Shown here: positions 62,114 to 64,000 of the stretch, piece by piece
Layout of the letters: every line of letters starts with the position of its first letter
How positions within the stretch are numbered: position 1 is the stretch's first letter
NCBI RefSeq assembly: GCF_051903075.1
Contig: NZ_CP182423.1
Coordinates: 2,108,001 to 2,172,000 of the forward strand
DNA: 64,000 bases
Direction of reading: 5' to 3'
From: Embleya sp051903075
Lineage (GTDB): Bacteria > Actinomycetota > Actinomycetes > Streptomycetales > Streptomycetaceae
Made by a program: the position numbers and the translations under genes
Notes under the pieces: model-generated
What the model was told of the DNA's origin: nothing
Database searches by the model: none
The model's input: only the letters and a program-made list of their open reading frames with translations

Positions 62114-62411
62114 CTGGTGCGGGGCCCGTGGTGCTCCTCGGCCGCGGGCCGCGGCGGGTGCCGGGCGGCGACGCGCCTGGGCGGGCGCGGGGGTGTCGCG
62201 TCCGTATTCGCCGTGCCGAGGTGTCCGTCCCGGCCCCGCCGGCCGTTTCGGGCCGAGTCGCTCGGCGGTTCCCGTGACGTGTCGGACTCGCCGCCGCCCG
62301 GGGCCGTGCCGGACGGCCGCCGTGCGCGGTCGGGCCTCGAACGGTCCCGAATATCGGGCCCGGACCACCCGGGACGGGGCGGGTTCGGATGCGCTCGCCT
62401 ACACTCCGGTT

Positions 62412-63110
62412 GTGTCCGACCTCTCCTCTCCCCCGCCCGGTGACGACGCGCTCGACGCGGTCGGGGTGCTCGTCGATCCGGTTCGCCGGGCGTTGTATCG
62501 CCACGTCGTCGCGGCCGAGGGCCCCGTGGGCCGGGCGGCCGCGGCGGACGCGGTCGGCATCCAGCGCACGCTCGCGGCCTTCCACCTCGACAAACTGGTC
62601 GAGGCGAACCTGCTCACCACGGAGTACGCCCGGCCCACCGGCAAGGGCGGCCCCGGCGCGGGGCGGCCGGCGAAGTTGTACCGCCGCAACCCGGTCGAGA
62701 CGAGCGTGACGCTGCCCCCGCGCGCCTACGACACGGCCGGCCAGATCCTGGCGGACGCGATCGAGCGGGCAGGCGCCGACCGGGCGGTACACGCGGCCGC
62801 GTACGACGCCGGGCGCGTGGCCGGCCGGGCCCTCGGGGGCGGGGCGCCCGCAACGGGGGAGGCCGACGAGCACGCCCGGGTGCTCGCGGCCCTGACGGCA
62901 CGCGGCTACGAGCCGGTCCCGGAGGCGTCCCGGATCCTGCTGCGGAACTGCCCGTTCCACCAACTGGCCGAGGACTTCCCGCCACTGGTGTGCGGAATGA
63001 ACCTGGCCCTGCTCGAAGGCCTGCTCGACGGCGTCGACGCACCCGGCCATCGGGCCCGCCTGGACTCGGTACCGGGCCGCTGCTGCGTGGTGGTCGAACG
63101 CGCCCCGTAG
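62412..63110 (+). CDS. ArsR/SufR-like HTH regulator with possible iron-sulfur or metal site
   Basis: A 232-residue regulator. The N-terminal winged helix is 'VDPVRRALYRHVVAAEGPVG' and 'IQRTLAAFHLDKLVEANLLT'. The C-terminal half has 'LLRNCPFHQLAED' (Cys180, His183), 'LVCGMNLALLEGLLDG' (Cys194) and 'GRCCVVVE' (Cys224, Cys225). This spacing is like the iron-sulfur ligands of SufR. GTG 62412 lies just 7 nt after a TACACT -10 box (62400-62405), so the mRNA is probably leaderless. The DUF3291 gene follows 95 bp downstream. It is not beside a suf operon. Confidence 0.85.
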   Translation: MSDLSSPPPGDDALDAVGVLVDPVRRALYRHVVAAEGPVGRAAAADAVGIQRTLAAFHLDKLVEANLLTTEYARPTGKGGPGAGRPAKLYRRNPVETSVTLPPRAYDTAGQILADAIERAGADRAVHAAAYDAGRVAGRALGGGAPATGEADEHARVLAALTARGYEPVPEASRILLRNCPFHQLAEDFPPLVCGMNLALLEGLLDGVDAPGHRARLDSVPGRCCVVVERAP

Positions 63111-63205
63111 GGGCGGACATCGCGCGGGACATACTTCGTCGTCGCCCTCGATCTCTAAAAACAATTCTCGTTGACATATTCTCCGCGACCTGGTGAGGTG
63201 ATGCC

Positions 63206-63691
63206 ATGCCGACGACACACCACATCGCCCAGTTCAACGTCGCGCGAATGCTCGCTCCCCTGGACACGCCCACCATGGTCGACTTCGTCGCCGGTCTCGA
63301 CCCGGTCAACGAACTCGCCGACGGCGCCCCCGGCTTCGTCTGGCGCCTGACGGGCGAGGACGAGGGAGTGCCCTCGTCCACCGACATCCGCCCCTACGAC
63401 CCCGACTCCATCGTGACCATGTCGGTGTGGGAAACCCCGGAACTGCTCTGGGAGTTCGTCTACCGCAGCGGTCACCTGGAATACCTGCGCCGGCGCCAGG
63501 ACTGGTTCCACCACCTCGCCGAGATCACCCAGGTCGTGTGGTGGATCCCGGCGGGGACCATCCCGACCGTCGCCGAGGGCAAGGCGCGCCTGGACCACCT
63601 GCGCGAACACGGCCCCACCCCGTACGCCTTCACCTTCCGCAACCGCTTCCCCGCACCGGACACCGACGAGCAGGCGGCGGAGGTCGCCTGA
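63206..63691 (+). CDS. DUF3291-family protein
   Basis: A 161-residue protein of the DUF3291 family, which has a ferredoxin-like dimeric alpha-beta barrel resembling antibiotic-biosynthesis monooxygenases. 'HIAQFNVARMLAPLDTPTMV' at the start, 'VTMSVWETPELLWEFVYRSG' and 'WFHHLAEITQVVWWIPAGTI' are the family motifs. GAGGTG lies 6 nt before ATG 63206. The region upstream is A/T-rich (63155-63182) and contains TTGACA at 63171. The preceding SufR-like regulator may control it. Function unknown. Confidence 0.92.
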   Translation: MPTTHHIAQFNVARMLAPLDTPTMVDFVAGLDPVNELADGAPGFVWRLTGEDEGVPSSTDIRPYDPDSIVTMSVWETPELLWEFVYRSGHLEYLRRRQDWFHHLAEITQVVWWIPAGTIPTVAEGKARLDHLREHGPTPYAFTFRNRFPAPDTDEQAAEVA

Positions 63692-63707
63692 CCACGCACG
63701 CGACCAC

Positions 63708-63752
63708 CACGGGGGGTTGCGGCGGCCCTCGGCGCCGCCGCAACCCCCCGTG
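63708..63752 (+). terminator. Strong hairpin terminator after the DUF3291 gene
   Basis: CACGGGGGGTTGCGGCGG (63708-63725) and its exact complement (63735-63752) with a 9-nt loop form an 18-bp stem 17 bp past the stop codon. Confidence 0.9.
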
Positions 63753-64000
63753 TCGAGCGTGCCCCTCGAAGCTCGCGCCATCACCAGAGCCACCGGCCGC
63801 TGCCCGGCACACCGACTCGCGCGGACTCCAAGGCGGTTCGTCCCGCGCGAACGCCAAGGCGACCCGGGGCGCACGATCCCGCATCAGACGTGATGGAGCC
63901 CGTCCCGCCGATGCCGCGCAGGCGGAATGTCCACCGATTCCGCCGCCGTCACGTCGAGGCCACCGGCAGCCGAGCTATTGACCACCGCCCGCACGAGAAC
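63753..64000. other. Window edge, no gene recognised
   Basis: About 250 bp without a supported gene. A gene could begin or end just outside the window. Confidence 0.5.

Overview
The window is 64 kb of very GC-rich DNA with strong G/C third-position bias, actinomycete promoters and start codons (many GTG), and many gene families typical of Streptomyces and its relatives: a LuxR/LAL-type ATPase regulator, MMPL transporter, snapalysin, terpene cyclase, Tat-exported phospholipase C, and DUF2637, DUF2071 and DUF3291 proteins. I read it as chromosomal (possibly arm-proximal) DNA of a member of the Streptomycetaceae or a close neighbour; genus cannot be fixed from the sequence alone. No rRNA, tRNA, integrase, transposase or CRISPR array was found.

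Layout. 1-2.5 kb: end of a LacI-type regulator, a PfkB sugar kinase and a small nucleotidyltransferase. 3.2-8.4 kb: DUF2071 gene and ArsR-type regulator divergent from an MFS transporter, then a probable second NAD-dependent DNA ligase. 8.6-10.7 kb: a class I terpene synthase-like gene followed by repeats. 10.6-16.1 kb: a large LuxR-family ATPase regulator divergent from an MFS exporter and a PrmC-like methyltransferase with a structured leader. 16.2-21 kb: MarR/YceI pair with twin operators, HAD/DeoR pair, two unknown genes, TetR. 21.5-29.8 kb: MMPL transporter under twin TetR-type operators, LtrA, a secreted beta-propeller/IPT protein, a Nudix hydrolase and a secreted protein with a 27-residue repeat. 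29.8-34.5 kb: decaying DNA with a LysR pseudogene, an SDR, a lipoprotein and several repeat families.

34.5-39.6 kb is a plasmid-like partition module: ParA, a ParB-like protein and a very large DUF2637 membrane protein on one strand. Between parB and the DUF2637 gene lies an array of half-sites in exact 10-bp phase that ends in a perfect 16-bp palindrome. The same palindrome, extended to 20 bp, sits inside parB. This is the most interesting structure in the window: a candidate parS/iteron centromere of a non-canonical ParABS system.

39.9-47.3 kb: an alpha/beta hydrolase, degraded DNA, a VOC protein, a YdhR-like monooxygenase next to a TetR gene with palindromic operators, and a substrate-binding-like protein without a signal peptide. 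47.3-54.4 kb: a TetR regulator divergent from a tightly overlapping operon encoding a four-subunit 2-oxoacid:ferredoxin oxidoreductase, a D-2-hydroxyacid dehydrogenase, a cupin and an acyl-CoA ligase. Together these could interconvert a carboxylic acid, its acyl-CoA, the one-carbon-longer 2-oxoacid and the 2-hydroxyacid. 54.6-64 kb: an unknown winged-helix-like protein, phospholipase C, snapalysin, an SDR lacking catalytic residues divergent from a LysR regulator, a SufR-like HTH regulator and a DUF3291 protein.
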